From the NCBI GenBank assembly GCA_051955535.1, contig JBQCGP010000029.1:78113-142112 (forward strand): a stretch of DNA of 64,000 nucleotides, written 5' to 3'. Position 1 is the stretch's first letter, and each line of letters starts with the position of its first letter. Made by a program: the position numbers and the translations under genes. Of this stretch, positions 17,701 through 24,992 are shown piece after piece. This DNA comes from 13-2-20CM-68-14 sp051955535. GTDB taxonomy: Bacteria; Actinomycetota; Thermoleophilia; Gaiellales; Gaiellaceae. A model generated the notes under the pieces. It was not told the origin of the DNA. It was given only the letters and a program-made list of their open reading frames with translations, and ran no database searches.

Positions 17701-18119
17701 AGGATCGCCTTGCTGACCGCGCGCGAATACTTCTTCGTGTAACTGCCGTACGCCTTGACGGCCGCACTATTCAGCGCCAGCTTCACGCCGGTCGCCCGGG
17801 GACTCGTGGCGCGCAGGCCCACGACGCCGCCCGCGTACGAGGCGGTCGCGTCGAAGTCGTACTTGATCATGACGTTGACCGGCCTCGAGCTCTTGATCCC
17901 GAGCAACGACTGGTCGGTCCGCGCAAGCCGGCCGCTGAGCGACTTGTCGCCGGTGTAGGTGGAATCCGGCGTCAGGCCTGTGGCCGTGAACTTGGCGCTC
18001 GACGGGGATGTCTGCGACGCCGAGCTTGTCGCCGCGATCAGGGCAGCGAACGCCGCAATTGCGACGAACAGTGGGAGCTTGCGCGCGACCGCGCGACTCC
18101 CCTTTTGGGCTCTGGACAA
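14703..18119 (-). CDS. Large secreted subtilase (S8) with prodomain and C-terminal extension
   Basis: 1138 residues from a TTG start that has GAGAGGGGAG 4-6 bp upstream; a longer frame from 18143 lacks such a site. A signal peptide (KLPLFVAIAAFAALIAATSS) precedes an I9-type prodomain (YGGVAAQVPGNEISKLLK). The triad is visible: Asp in VGVLDTGIWPEHP, His in EGHGTHTMTTAAG, and Ser in GTSMASPHAAGVSAL. A PA-like insert (VVCARGNNGRVDKG) sits between the His and Ser blocks, as in plant and actinobacterial subtilases. The C-terminal 400 residues are beta-rich domains. It is likely an extracellular protease, possibly surface-retained. Confidence 0.93.
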   Translation of the reverse strand: MSRAQKGSRAVARKLPLFVAIAAFAALIAATSSASQTSPSSAKFTATGLTPDSTYTGDKSLSGRLARTDQSLLGIKSSRPVNVMIKYDFDATASYAGGVVGLRATSPRATGVKLALNSAAVKAYGSYTKKYSRAVSKAILAKVRGVTIRQGYQLVYGGVAAQVPGNEISKLLKIKGVAAVQKDTLQHPLDDNTGFIGATNVWPSLGGPSNAGSNVIVGVLDTGIWPEHPMLSPSGISAPPGGLRGCGDFATGGDVAHLGPAFSCNNKLIGAYAKTATYMANIGSDGQEFCNNTTKVCSPRDPEGHGTHTMTTAAGDCVSSAVLYGVERGPVCGIAPGVHVIEYRVCLAQGCFNSDSVAAVQQAIADHVNVINFSISGGAQPYTDPVELAFLDATNAGISVNAAAGNAGPGSGTSDHGGPWTTTVGASTGPRSFNSTLHLTADGGATLDVPGVTLTNGISTPTPVVLASSLPGETALCENTLAANTATGKVVVCARGNNGRVDKGRRVLAGGAAGMILYNQSAAVTDLESDNHYLPAIQTQFNSNSIANFVSSHTNVMATWAQGTAQPSQADVMASFSSRGPTGDWIKPDVTAPGVQVLAGMTPQPDQTTADNGPPGNLYQAIAGTSMASPHAAGVSALVKAVHPSWTPEEIKSALMTSSVQDVVKEDGVTPATPFDDGAGSIRADRAVNPTLVFNESFTDFVAAGTDTLHRIDLNLASVDASTMPGQISTSRTAINVSGQNQVLHVLTQAPAGVTITVGNNNGNINVKAGGSVTFPITISAPNVANGQYFGRITLDPQKAGATPVVMPVAFFKKQGAVTLSHSCSPGSFPVSASSHCTVSAQNLASVQANVDIKVSGSPGLHYSNVSAPASLIAPHFGAHWSGTLSPALAPRVNGLTLGGGEPFGYVPLSALGVGPVAGVGDDTISNFSLTTPVLYGAETYSSIGVVSNGYVVLGGGTQQDIVFLPQHFPNPARPNNVVAPLWTDLNPSSTGAGHLYVATLGAGSSHWTVVDWEGVKNFGNATTHSFEIWFANTASNTGEQITIAYGVGANAGSGDPTSGQNWGAENRDGSSGANLASAPADSTQYSVDLSGPTPGGSVSFGYDATADTPGRYDSTASMTSNLTPGVTQALQTLTVMP

Positions 18120-18319
18120 GGTTTCTCCCCTCTCCGATCTCAAGCGGGTACCCCCCGCTCCTCGAAGCGGAAGTTTTCAATATCAAGAAACCGCTGTCAA
18201 GATGGATCAGGGCTCTGGACGGAGACCGGAACCGCAGTCCAGTACTTAACGCGAACTCAACCGTGAAGTGCTACAAAACCCACCGCTAGCCGGCTCATCC
18301 AGGGAGATCCTTCGTCGTT

Positions 18320-19645
18320 CTAGGAGGGCTTGGCCATCGCCCGGTAGTCGAGCGCCTTGTCGAGAGTCTCCTCGTCGACGCCGGCCTCGCGGGCGACCTC
18401 GCGGAGCGGGCGGCCGGACGCTGCCGCTTCCTTCACGATCTCCGTGGCCTTGTCGTAGCCGATGTAGGGATTGAGCGCCGTCGCCGCGGACAGCGTCAGC
18501 TCGGCGTAGCGCTCGGCGTTCTCGCGATTCGCCTCGATGCCCTGAGCGCACTTCTCGTCCAGGAGGCGGGCCGCCGCTGTGAGCAGCTCGATCGAGTCGA
18601 GCAGGTTTCGGGCGAGCAGCGGCACAAAGACGTTCAGCTCGAAGTGGCCCTGCATGCCGCCGACCGTGATCGCGGCGTCATTGCCGATCACCTGTGCGGC
18701 CACCTGCGTGACGACCTCGGGGATGACAGGGTTGACCTTCCCGGGCATGATCGAACTGCCCTTCTGAAGCTCCGGCAGGCGGATCTCCGCGAGCCCGGCG
18801 CGCGGGCCCGAGCCCATCAAGCGCAGGTCGTTGGCGATCTTCGTGAGGGAGACGGCGACAACCTTGAGCGCGCCGGAGACCTCGACGAGGGCGTCGCGCG
18901 CCGCCTGTGACTCGAACGCGTCGGCGGGCGGCAGCACCTGGAGCCCGGTCTCCTCCGACAACTTTGCACGGACGCGCGCAGCGAACTCGGGGTGGGTGTT
19001 CAGACCGGTGCCGACCGCCGTGCCGCCGAGCGGGATCTGGCCGAGGTGGGCTAGCGTCGAGCCGACGCGGTCGTAGCCCTGGCGGACCTGTGCCGCGTAG
19101 CCGCCGAATTCCTGGCCGAGCGTCACCGGCACCGCGTCCATCAAATGCGTGCGTCCCGACTTGACGACGTCGTCGAACTCGGCCGCCTTGCCCTGCAGCG
19201 AGTCGGCGAGCCCCTGCAACGCAGGCAGGAGGTCGTTGACGATCCCATCGAGCGCCGCCAGGTGGACCGCGGACGGGAAGACGTCGTTCGAGGACTGGCC
19301 CATGTTGACGTCGTCGTTCGCGTGGACGTCCTCGCCGGCCAGCGTCGCGATCACCTCGTTGGCGTTCATATTCGAGGACGTCCCCGACCCGGTCTGGAAG
19401 ACGTCGATCGGGAACTGGTCGTCGAGCTCGCGTGCGGCGACGCGGTCGGCCGCCGGGGCGATCCGCTCGGCCTTGTCGGCCTCCAGCAGCCCGAGCTCGG
19501 CGTTCACCCGAGCGGCGGCCGCCTTGATCCGACCCAGCCAACGCGCGACCGGGGCGGGAATTGGCTCTCCCGACACCGGAAAGTTCTCTACGGCCTTGCG
19601 CGTCTCGCCTCCCCAGAGCTCCTCTCGCGCTTCGGTCTGCGACAT
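18320..19645 (-). CDS. fumC: Class II fumarate hydratase
   Basis: About 441 residues; fumC-type enzymes are usually 460-470. It interconverts fumarate and malate in the TCA cycle. Signatures are QTGSGTSSNMNANEVIA, the superfamily signature GSSIMPGKVNP with the catalytic Ser, and HANDDVNMGQSSND. The ATG at 19645 has GGGAG upstream. It is preceded by a GTG in the same frame that would add one residue. It is the only central-carbon gene nearby and appears monocistronic. REP-like copy B lies just upstream. Confidence 0.95.
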   Translation of the reverse strand: MSQTEAREELWGGETRKAVENFPVSGEPIPAPVARWLGRIKAAAARVNAELGLLEADKAERIAPAADRVAARELDDQFPIDVFQTGSGTSSNMNANEVIATLAGEDVHANDDVNMGQSSNDVFPSAVHLAALDGIVNDLLPALQGLADSLQGKAAEFDDVVKSGRTHLMDAVPVTLGQEFGGYAAQVRQGYDRVGSTLAHLGQIPLGGTAVGTGLNTHPEFAARVRAKLSEETGLQVLPPADAFESQAARDALVEVSGALKVVAVSLTKIANDLRLMGSGPRAGLAEIRLPELQKGSSIMPGKVNPVIPEVVTQVAAQVIGNDAAITVGGMQGHFELNVFVPLLARNLLDSIELLTAAARLLDEKCAQGIEANRENAERYAELTLSAATALNPYIGYDKATEIVKEAAASGRPLREVAREAGVDEETLDKALDYRAMAKPS

Positions 19646-19674
19646 CACGTCGAGTCTACTCCCGGCAATCCGAC

Positions 19675-19750
19675 GCAGGGACTGACCTTCGCCAGGGGGT
19701 CTGTCCCAACAACCTCTATCGGGACAGTCCCCGTTCGGGGACAGTCACTG
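19675..19750. repeat. REP-like palindromic repeat, copy B
   Basis: It has the same layout as copy A: GCAGGGACTGACC, a middle segment containing GTCCCAACAACC, then the hairpin GGGACAGTCCCCG-TT-CGGGGACAGTC at 19721-19746. It lies upstream of fumC. The rest of 19750-19940 (about 190 bp) shows no convincing gene or site. Confidence 0.85.
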
Positions 19751-19940
19751 AAGGACGAACACTTTGGCCGGCCCTTCGCTTGCTCTCTCCCCCTGTTAAG
19801 GCAGCAGCAGGCGCCGACTGGCCACGTACCTGCCTCCACACGTCCGCCGGTCCCCTCCTGACCGCGCGGCAAGGTAGCAAGGAACGGACCCCGGTGGAGC
19901 CTTGGCTATCTCGTGGTGACATCGGCCCGCTAGCGGCGGT

Positions 19941-20141
19941 TCAGGAGGCGGCGTACAACCGCCGGCGCTCCGGAGGCCGCTCGCGGAGGATCCTGCGCAG
20001 CTTCTCCGTGAGGTCAGCCACCGAGGCCCAGCCGACGTAATCGCAGCGCTTGCACTCCCCGGCTTGCACGTGCTCGCCCTGCCGCGCCTGGATCTGCCTG
20101 ACATCGCCGCAGCGGAGACACTCGACCATGAGCGTGTCCAT
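19941..20141 (-). CDS. Small zinc-ribbon protein
   Basis: 66 residues. Two knuckles, ECLRCGD (Cys8 and Cys11) and GECKRCDYVGW (Cys30 and Cys33), form a rubredoxin-like four-cysteine zinc site. The C-terminal half is a basic helix (LTEKLRRILRERPPERRR). Short zinc ribbons of this form can bind nucleic acids or partner proteins, but the role is unknown. The start is uncertain because a second ATG lies four codons in and neither has a strong ribosome binding site. It is divergent from the aminopeptidase gene, with an 80-bp gap. Confidence 0.75.
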   Translation of the reverse strand: MDTLMVECLRCGDVRQIQARQGEHVQAGECKRCDYVGWASVADLTEKLRRILRERPPERRRLYAAS

Positions 20142-20220
20142 AGCCGCTTGAATCGGCGGTTCAGGTCGCCCAGGCGTCCCTCGAACGAGGGATCGCCGCC
20201 GTCCGGGCGAACGTCTGAAC

Positions 20221-21258
20221 GTGCGCGCGCGAGAGCTCGGAATCGCGGTCGGCGAGGGCGAGCCCGGGCCGAACAACGCGATCACGGACGTTGCGGGCGC
20301 CCGCGTCGGCCACACGACGCTGATGGAGGGCGACGGCGTCCGCACCGGGGTCACCGTCCTTTTTCCGCACGAAGGCGACCCCGCCTCGGACCCTGTCTTC
20401 GCGGCCTCGCACCGGCTCAACGGCAACGGCGAGCTCACCGGGCTCGAATGGGTACGGGAGTCGGGCCTCTTGACGTCACCGGTCGGGTTGACGAACACGT
20501 TCAGCGTCGGGGTCGTCCGCGATGCTCTCGTCGCGGCCGCGCCGCCCGAGCCCGACTGGCACCTGCCGGTCGTCGGCGAGACGTACGACGGCTTCCTCAA
20601 CGACATCCGCGGGATGCACGTTCGCGCCGAGCACGTCGACGCCGCGATCGACGCCGCGGCCGGAGGGCCCGTACCGGAGGGCAGCGTCGGGGGCGGAACC
20701 GGGATGATCTGCCACGACTTCAAGGGTGGCATCGGCACCGCCTCGCGCGTGGTCGGCGAGCACGTCGTCGGAGTGCTCGTCCAGGCCAACTACGGCAGGC
20801 GGCGGCGCTTTCGCGTCAACGGGCTGCCCGTCGGCGAGGCGATCGGCGACCGGATCCCCGCGCGGGAGCGCGGGGGCGTCGGCGAGGGGTCGATCATCGG
20901 CATCGTCGGGACGGATGCGCCCCTGCTGCCCCACCAGTGCGAACGGCTGGCGCAGCGCGCGGCGCTCGGCGTCGCGCGCGTCGGCGGCGCCGGCGAGCAC
21001 TCGAGCGGCGATCTCTTCCTCGCGTACGCAACCGGGAACCGCGGCCTGGCCGCTCTCGAGCGGCCGGGTGAGGTCGCGTTGCGCATGCAGTCGTACGCGC
21101 ACGCGAACGAGCTCTTCTACGCCGTCATCGAGGCGACGGAGGAGGCGATCCTGAACGCACTGCTCGCGGCGAAGACGATGACCGGCTACGACGGCAACAC
21201 CGTGTACGCGCTCGACCCTGACGTGCTTGTCGAGACTTTGGCCCGGCTTCGGCCCTAA
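20221..21258 (+). CDS. P1 family aminopeptidase (DmpA/BapA type)
   Basis: 345 residues from a GTG start. DmpA-type Ntn-like hydrolases mature by self-cleavage before a Ser and release N-terminal amino acids or beta-peptide residues. Family sequence is clear: PGPNNAITDVAGARVGHTTL at the start, VGLTNTFSVGVVRDAL, EGSVGGGTGM, and GEHSSGDLFLAYATGNRG with the nucleophile Ser at about 260. No signal peptide is present, so it acts in the cytoplasm. It is followed by a perfect hairpin shared by the convergent reductase gene. Confidence 0.93.
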   Translation: MRARELGIAVGEGEPGPNNAITDVAGARVGHTTLMEGDGVRTGVTVLFPHEGDPASDPVFAASHRLNGNGELTGLEWVRESGLLTSPVGLTNTFSVGVVRDALVAAAPPEPDWHLPVVGETYDGFLNDIRGMHVRAEHVDAAIDAAAGGPVPEGSVGGGTGMICHDFKGGIGTASRVVGEHVVGVLVQANYGRRRRFRVNGLPVGEAIGDRIPARERGGVGEGSIIGIVGTDAPLLPHQCERLAQRAALGVARVGGAGEHSSGDLFLAYATGNRGLAALERPGEVALRMQSYAHANELFYAVIEATEEAILNALLAAKTMTGYDGNTVYALDPDVLVETLARLRP

Positions 21259-21271
21259 TCGGCCAAGGCGT

Positions 21272-21317
21272 CGCTTGCGATGCCGCCTAAAAGGCCGCGC
21301 GATTCACTCGCGCGGCC
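21272..21317. repeat. Repeat plus bidirectional terminator between convergent genes
   Basis: A 20-nt sequence, CGCTTGCGATGCCGCCTAAA (21272-21291), leads into a perfect 10-bp hairpin GGCCGCGCGA-TTCAC-TCGCGCGGCC (21293-21317). It sits between two gene 3' ends, as a shared terminator would. The same 20 nt recur at 22862-22881, also beside a hairpin. Confidence 0.75.
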
Positions 21318-21363
21318 GCTTGATCCGGGTTGCGAAGAAACATTCGGTGGAGCGAACGCACTG

Positions 21364-22368
21364 CTAGTCGGTCGAGTATTTGGGCTGTACCTTCTCGCCG
21401 CGGATCGAGGCGACTGCGTTGTTGGCCGCGATCGCGGCCTCGCCCATGCCAATCGTGATCAGCGTGATCTTGCCGGGATATCCCGCGACGTCTCCCGCCG
21501 CGTACACACGCGGGAGGTTCGTCTCGCAAGTGGTCGGGTCGATCTTGATCTGACGCTTCCCTTCCAGGTCCAGCCCCCAGTCCGCAATCGCGCCGAGGTG
21601 CGAGTGGAAGCCGAGGAGCGTGATCAGCGCATCGCACTCGACCTGCTCGGTGTCGCCGCTCTCCGTGTTCTCGACCGTGACGGCGCTGATGTGGCCGTCG
21701 CCGTGGACCGCGCGCACCTCGTAGGGGGTGAGGATCTTGACGCGCCCCTGACTCTCGAGCTCTTTCGCCTCGTTGACCGACGACTCGAGCGCGCGGAAGT
21801 TGTCGCGCCGGTGCACCAGCGCGATCGGATGCTTCGCCGTGTCCTGGAGCCCGAGCGTCCAATCGAGCGCGCTGTCGCCGCCGCCAACGATCACGCAGGT
21901 GCGATCGCGGAAGACGTCCTTCTGGCGGACGAAGTAGTGGAGGCCTTTCCCCTCCCAGTCGTCGATGTCATCGATCCCGAGCTTGCGCGGCTCGAAAGCC
22001 CCGTGGCCGGCGGTGATGATCAGCGCCCGGCTCAGGTACGGACCGCCCCTGTCGGTTGTCACCGAGAGGACGTCCTCGCCGTTCTGGCTCAGCCGCTCCA
22101 GGCTCTGGACCTCCTCGCCGAGCAGCACCTCGGCGCCGTACTGGAGGCCCTGCTCTGCGCAGAGCTCGACCAGCGCCTGGCCCTGGATCTTCGGGTGGCC
22201 GGCGACGTCGTAGACGTGCTTCTCGGGATAGACCGCCGCGACCTGTCCGCCGAGCTGCTCGAGGCTTTCGACGATCCGCACCGAGGCGTCGCGATGACCC
22301 GCGTAATACGCGGCAGCCAGGCCCGCTGGGCCGGCGCCGAGAATCGTGATGTCCGCGACGTCGCTCAC
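21364..22368 (-). CDS. Ferredoxin/flavodoxin-NADP+ reductase, thioredoxin-reductase-like type
   Basis: 334 residues. A FAD dinucleotide fold (ILGAGPAGLAAAYYAG) lies at the N-terminus, a second NADPH fold (CVIVGGGDSALDWTLG) near 155, and a C-terminal FAD signature (VYAAGDVAGYPGKITLITIGMGEAA). The redox CxxC of thioredoxin reductase is absent, which places it with the YumC-type ferredoxin-NADP reductases. It likely passes electrons between NADPH and a ferredoxin or flavodoxin. It ends at the shared terminator facing the aminopeptidase gene. The lipoprotein and erpA genes lie upstream on the same strand. Confidence 0.93.
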   Translation of the reverse strand: MSDVADITILGAGPAGLAAAYYAGHRDASVRIVESLEQLGGQVAAVYPEKHVYDVAGHPKIQGQALVELCAEQGLQYGAEVLLGEEVQSLERLSQNGEDVLSVTTDRGGPYLSRALIITAGHGAFEPRKLGIDDIDDWEGKGLHYFVRQKDVFRDRTCVIVGGGDSALDWTLGLQDTAKHPIALVHRRDNFRALESSVNEAKELESQGRVKILTPYEVRAVHGDGHISAVTVENTESGDTEQVECDALITLLGFHSHLGAIADWGLDLEGKRQIKIDPTTCETNLPRVYAAGDVAGYPGKITLITIGMGEAAIAANNAVASIRGEKVQPKYSTD

Positions 22369-22395
22369 GGCCCCGATGCTAGCGAGGGTATTTGG

Positions 22396-22851
22396 CTACA
22401 CGCAGTCGCTTGCTTCGAAGTCCGCGTGGCCACGGCCCGGCTGGCAGCGCTGCGTCCGGACGGCGGATTGGAGCCTCCAACCGGCGCCGTCGGGGACGAA
22501 GCGGAGGACGTCGCGGGTCGCGCGGACGGAGTCGTCAGCGAGGCCGTCCAGGACGACCGTGACCGTGGTCGGCCCGCTGCCCTCCGGCGGCGCCTCGGCC
22601 TGCGTGGTCGTGAGTGAGACCTGCTGCAGGTCGGCGCGCACGAACTCGAGGCCAAGCTGCGTCGGCGACGCGGACCCCGGACGATTCTTCAGATACTCGT
22701 TGAACGACGCCACGACCTGTTTCTCGTCGCCGCCCGTCATCGGCGCGCCGTTCCATGAAGTCGTCGTCGAGCTCGCGTGCTTGGACGACGAACCGCAGCC
22801 CGCCAGAAGAGCCGCTGAGAAAACGAGGACTAGTGGCAGCCGGAGCCGCAA
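22396..22851 (-). CDS. Lipoprotein of unknown function
   Basis: About 151 residues if the TTG at 22851 starts the gene. From there a short signal ends in a lipobox (LVFSAALLAGC). The frame extends upstream to 22965 but that part is basic and unlike a signal, so the shorter start is preferred; neither has a strong ribosome binding site. The mature part is Ser/Thr-rich, with SFNEYLKNRPGS, FVRADLQQVSL and VVLDGLADDSVR suggesting an alpha/beta fold, and two Cys near the C-terminus. It sits between the reductase and erpA genes and may be co-transcribed with the reductase. Confidence 0.68.
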   Translation of the reverse strand: MRLRLPLVLVFSAALLAGCGSSSKHASSTTTSWNGAPMTGGDEKQVVASFNEYLKNRPGSASPTQLGLEFVRADLQQVSLTTTQAEAPPEGSGPTTVTVVLDGLADDSVRATRDVLRFVPDGAGWRLQSAVRTQRCQPGRGHADFEASDCV

Positions 22852-22861
22852 CCCGCGGCGC

Positions 22862-22908
22862 CGCTTGCGATGCCGCCTAAAGGAGGTGCGGGCTTTGCCC
22901 GTGCCTCC
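22862..22908. repeat. Repeat plus hairpin upstream of the lipoprotein gene
   Basis: The 20-nt sequence CGCTTGCGATGCCGCCTAAA (22862-22881), identical to 21272-21291, is followed by a hairpin GGAGGTGCGGG...CCCGTGCCTCC (22882-22908, 11-bp stem with two wobble pairs). It overlaps the 5' region of the lipoprotein frame and lies just beyond the erpA stop codon, so it may terminate erpA. Confidence 0.7.
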
Positions 22909-22936
22909 GCTAAACCCGAGCTGAGAAGGCCGCGAG

Positions 22937-23338
22937 CTAGTGCCCGCAGCCTGAGCCGCAGCCATGCGCGCCTTCTGGGGCCTCCCCTTCCTCCACTTGG
23001 AAGGAGTGCCCGCAGCCGCACGATGCGGAGACGTTCGGGTTGTTGATCGCGAAGCCGGCCTGAAGGCCGTCCACCCAGTCGATCTCCGTGCCTGCCAGGT
23101 ACGGCGCGCTGAACGGGTCGACGACCACGTCGATTCCGTTCACGTGCAGCTCGTTGTCACCCTCGGTCGGCCCGCGGTCGAAGCCGAGCGCGTACTGGAA
23201 CCCCGAGCAGCCGCCGCCCTGAACCGCGATCCGCAGAACGGCCGCCTCGCCCACGGGCTCCTCGGACATCAGCTCGCGGATCTTGGCCGCCGCGCTCTCG
23301 GTGAGCGTGACGAGAGTTGGCTGCTCGACGGTTGCCAC
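22937..23338 (-). CDS. erpA: Iron-sulphur cluster insertion protein (ErpA/HesB, A-type carrier) with Cys/His tail
   Basis: 133 residues from a GTG start. A-type carriers hold and deliver Fe-S clusters. The three conserved cysteines are present: Cys44 in GGGCSGFQY, and Cys107 and Cys109 in SASCGCGHSF. The protein continues about 24 residues past the usual end with an acidic linker and the tail GAHGCGSGCGH (His125, Cys127, Cys131, His133), a possible extra metal site. It is divergent from nuoA. Complex I carries many Fe-S clusters, so the position next to the nuo operon fits its role, though direct linkage is inference. Confidence 0.93.
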   Translation of the reverse strand: MATVEQPTLVTLTESAAAKIRELMSEEPVGEAAVLRIAVQGGGCSGFQYALGFDRGPTEGDNELHVNGIDVVVDPFSAPYLAGTEIDWVDGLQAGFAINNPNVSASCGCGHSFQVEEGEAPEGAHGCGSGCGH

Positions 23339-23457
23339 GGTCGCATCGTAGCAGCGTCCTCCGGCGGCACCAGACCCGTAAATTCCGCGACTTTGTAACA
23401 CCTGTCTCCCGCAGTTTTCCAGGGGTTTCGGTCCCCCTCGTGCCACCCTGCCGAGAC

Positions 23458-23487
23458 TTGATACGTTCCGGCCCGCCAGGGGCTAGG
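23458..23487 (+). promoter_or_regulatory. nuo: Possible promoter of the nuo operon
   Basis: TTGATA (23458-23463), an 18-bp spacer and GCTAGG (82-87 of the same line) lie 15-45 bp upstream of the nuoA start and its GGGAGGA ribosome binding site. The -10 match is weak. The erpA-nuoA gap of about 165 bp must hold divergent promoters. Confidence 0.22.
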
Positions 23488-23502
23488 CGCGGGAGGAAAA
23501 GC

Positions 23503-23865
23503 TTGCTCGACAACTGGCTGCCGTTCCTGATCTACGCGATCTTCGCGGCCGCGATCCCGACCACGATGGTCATCGGGTCGTTCGTGTTCGCGACCCGACC
23601 GAAGCGCCGGACGCGCACGCGTGGGATCCCGTTCGAGTCAGGCGTCTCGACCGGCCCGCCACGCCGGCAGCGCTTCACGATCAGCTTCTACCTGACGGCG
23701 ATGCTCTTCATCGTCTTCGACATCGAGATCGTGTTCCTGTATCCGCTCGGTGTCGTCCTGCACCAGCTTGCCTGGTTCGGGTTCGCCGAGTTCGCGTTCT
23801 TCCTCCTGATCCTCCTGATCGCGTACGTGTACGTCTGGCGCAAGGGCGCCCTCGAGTGGCAGTAG
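23503..23865 (+). CDS. nuoA: NADH-quinone oxidoreductase subunit A
   Basis: 120 residues from a TTG start with GGGAGGA about 5 bp upstream. NuoA is a membrane subunit at the joint between the membrane arm and NuoB/CD. Three membrane helices are visible, as usual, and the family sequence GIPFESGVSTG and FYLTAMLFIVFDIEIVFLYP is clear. It is the first gene of a contiguous 14-gene operon. Its last 10 bp overlap nuoB. Confidence 0.95.
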   Translation: MLDNWLPFLIYAIFAAAIPTTMVIGSFVFATRPKRRTRTRGIPFESGVSTGPPRRQRFTISFYLTAMLFIVFDIEIVFLYPLGVVLHQLAWFGFAEFAFFLLILLIAYVYVWRKGALEWQ

Positions 23866-24446
23866 AGAAGAAGCAGTCGTCCAGCCTCGCCAGGCTCGGT
23901 GTCAACACCGAGCGCGTCCTCTGGCCCGGCAAGGGCCCGACACATTTCGAGCAAGAACTCGGCGACATCGAGTCGCGGCTCGGCCTGACCACGTTGGAGA
24001 AGGCGGTCGCCTGGGCGCAGACGAAGTCGATGTGGCCGGACACGTTCGGGCTTGCCTGCTGCGCGATCGAGATGATGTCGATCGTCTCGTCGCGCTACGA
24101 CATCGCGCGCTTCGGGATGGAGGCGTTCCGCTCCTCGCCTCGCCAGGCCGACCTGCTGATCATCTCGGGGCGCGTCGCTCAGAAGATGGCGGCGCCGATC
24201 AAGCAGATCTACGACCAGATGCTCGAGCCGAAGTGGGTGATCGCCATGGGCGCCTGCGCGAGCTCCGGCGGAATGTTCAACAACTACGCCGTCCTGCAGA
24301 GCGTCGACAAGGTCCTGCCGGTCGACGTCTACGTCCCCGGCTGCCCGCCGCGCCCCGAAGGCTTGATGGAGGGGATCATCCGGCTGCACGAACGCGTCCA
24401 GGCCGGGATCCCATCAGCCTACGAAGTGGGTGGGGTAGCGAAGTAA
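23856..24446 (+). CDS. nuoB: NADH-quinone oxidoreductase subunit B
   Basis: 196 residues from a GTG start that overlaps nuoA. NuoB carries the N2 cluster that gives electrons to quinone. The ligands are present: Cys68-Cys69 (GLACCAIEMM), Cys134 (MGACASSGG) and Cys163 (VPGCPPRPEG). The C-terminus (YEVGGVAK) abuts the nuoC GTG with no gap. Confidence 0.97.
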   Translation: MAVEKKQSSSLARLGVNTERVLWPGKGPTHFEQELGDIESRLGLTTLEKAVAWAQTKSMWPDTFGLACCAIEMMSIVSSRYDIARFGMEAFRSSPRQADLLIISGRVAQKMAAPIKQIYDQMLEPKWVIAMGACASSGGMFNNYAVLQSVDKVLPVDVYVPGCPPRPEGLMEGIIRLHERVQAGIPSAYEVGGVAK

Positions 24447-24992
24447 GTGGCCTTCGAGGGCTTGCCCGGTCTGGTCGAGGCGCGCGAGGCGTACGGGGAG
24501 ACGACCCTCGTCGTCGACCCGCCTCGCCTGGTCGAGGCCTGCACGGCTCTCCGTGACGAGCACGGCTTCGACATGCTCGTCGACGTCACGGCGACCGACT
24601 ACCTCGGCTGGGCCGCCGGCGGCGTCTCCGGATACATAGGCACGGCTCAGGGCAGGAACCTGAACCGCCCGATGACGCAGGGCTATCAGGCCTTGCCGGC
24701 GCCGAAGGCGAAGCGGTTCTCCGTCAACTACCACCTCCTCGCGATCAAGCCGGGGGCGCCGCGCGTCCGCGTGCAGATCTGGGTCGACAACGGCGAGCGG
24801 GTTCCGACCATCGTTCCGGTCTGGCCCGCAGCCGACTGGTACGAGCGGGAGGTCTGGGACATGATGGGCATCCCCGTCGACGGCCATCCGAACCTCGAGC
24901 GGCTGATCATGGACGAGGACTGGGAGGGTCACCCCCTGCGGAAGGACTATCCGCTCGGCGGCGAGCCGGTCCGGTTCTCGGGCGAAGAGTGA
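24447..24992 (+). CDS. nuoC: NADH-quinone oxidoreductase subunit C
   Basis: 181 residues. The GTG follows the nuoB stop directly. NuoC is a peripheral-arm subunit that packs on NuoD near the quinone site. The family signature ERDVWDMMGI appears as EREVWDMMGIPVDGHPNL and is followed by the conserved DEDWEGHPLRKDYPL. NuoC and NuoD are separate proteins here rather than the fused NuoCD of enterobacteria. The stop overlaps the nuoD ATG. Confidence 0.95.
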   Translation: MAFEGLPGLVEAREAYGETTLVVDPPRLVEACTALRDEHGFDMLVDVTATDYLGWAAGGVSGYIGTAQGRNLNRPMTQGYQALPAPKAKRFSVNYHLLAIKPGAPRVRVQIWVDNGERVPTIVPVWPAADWYEREVWDMMGIPVDGHPNLERLIMDEDWEGHPLRKDYPLGGEPVRFSGEE

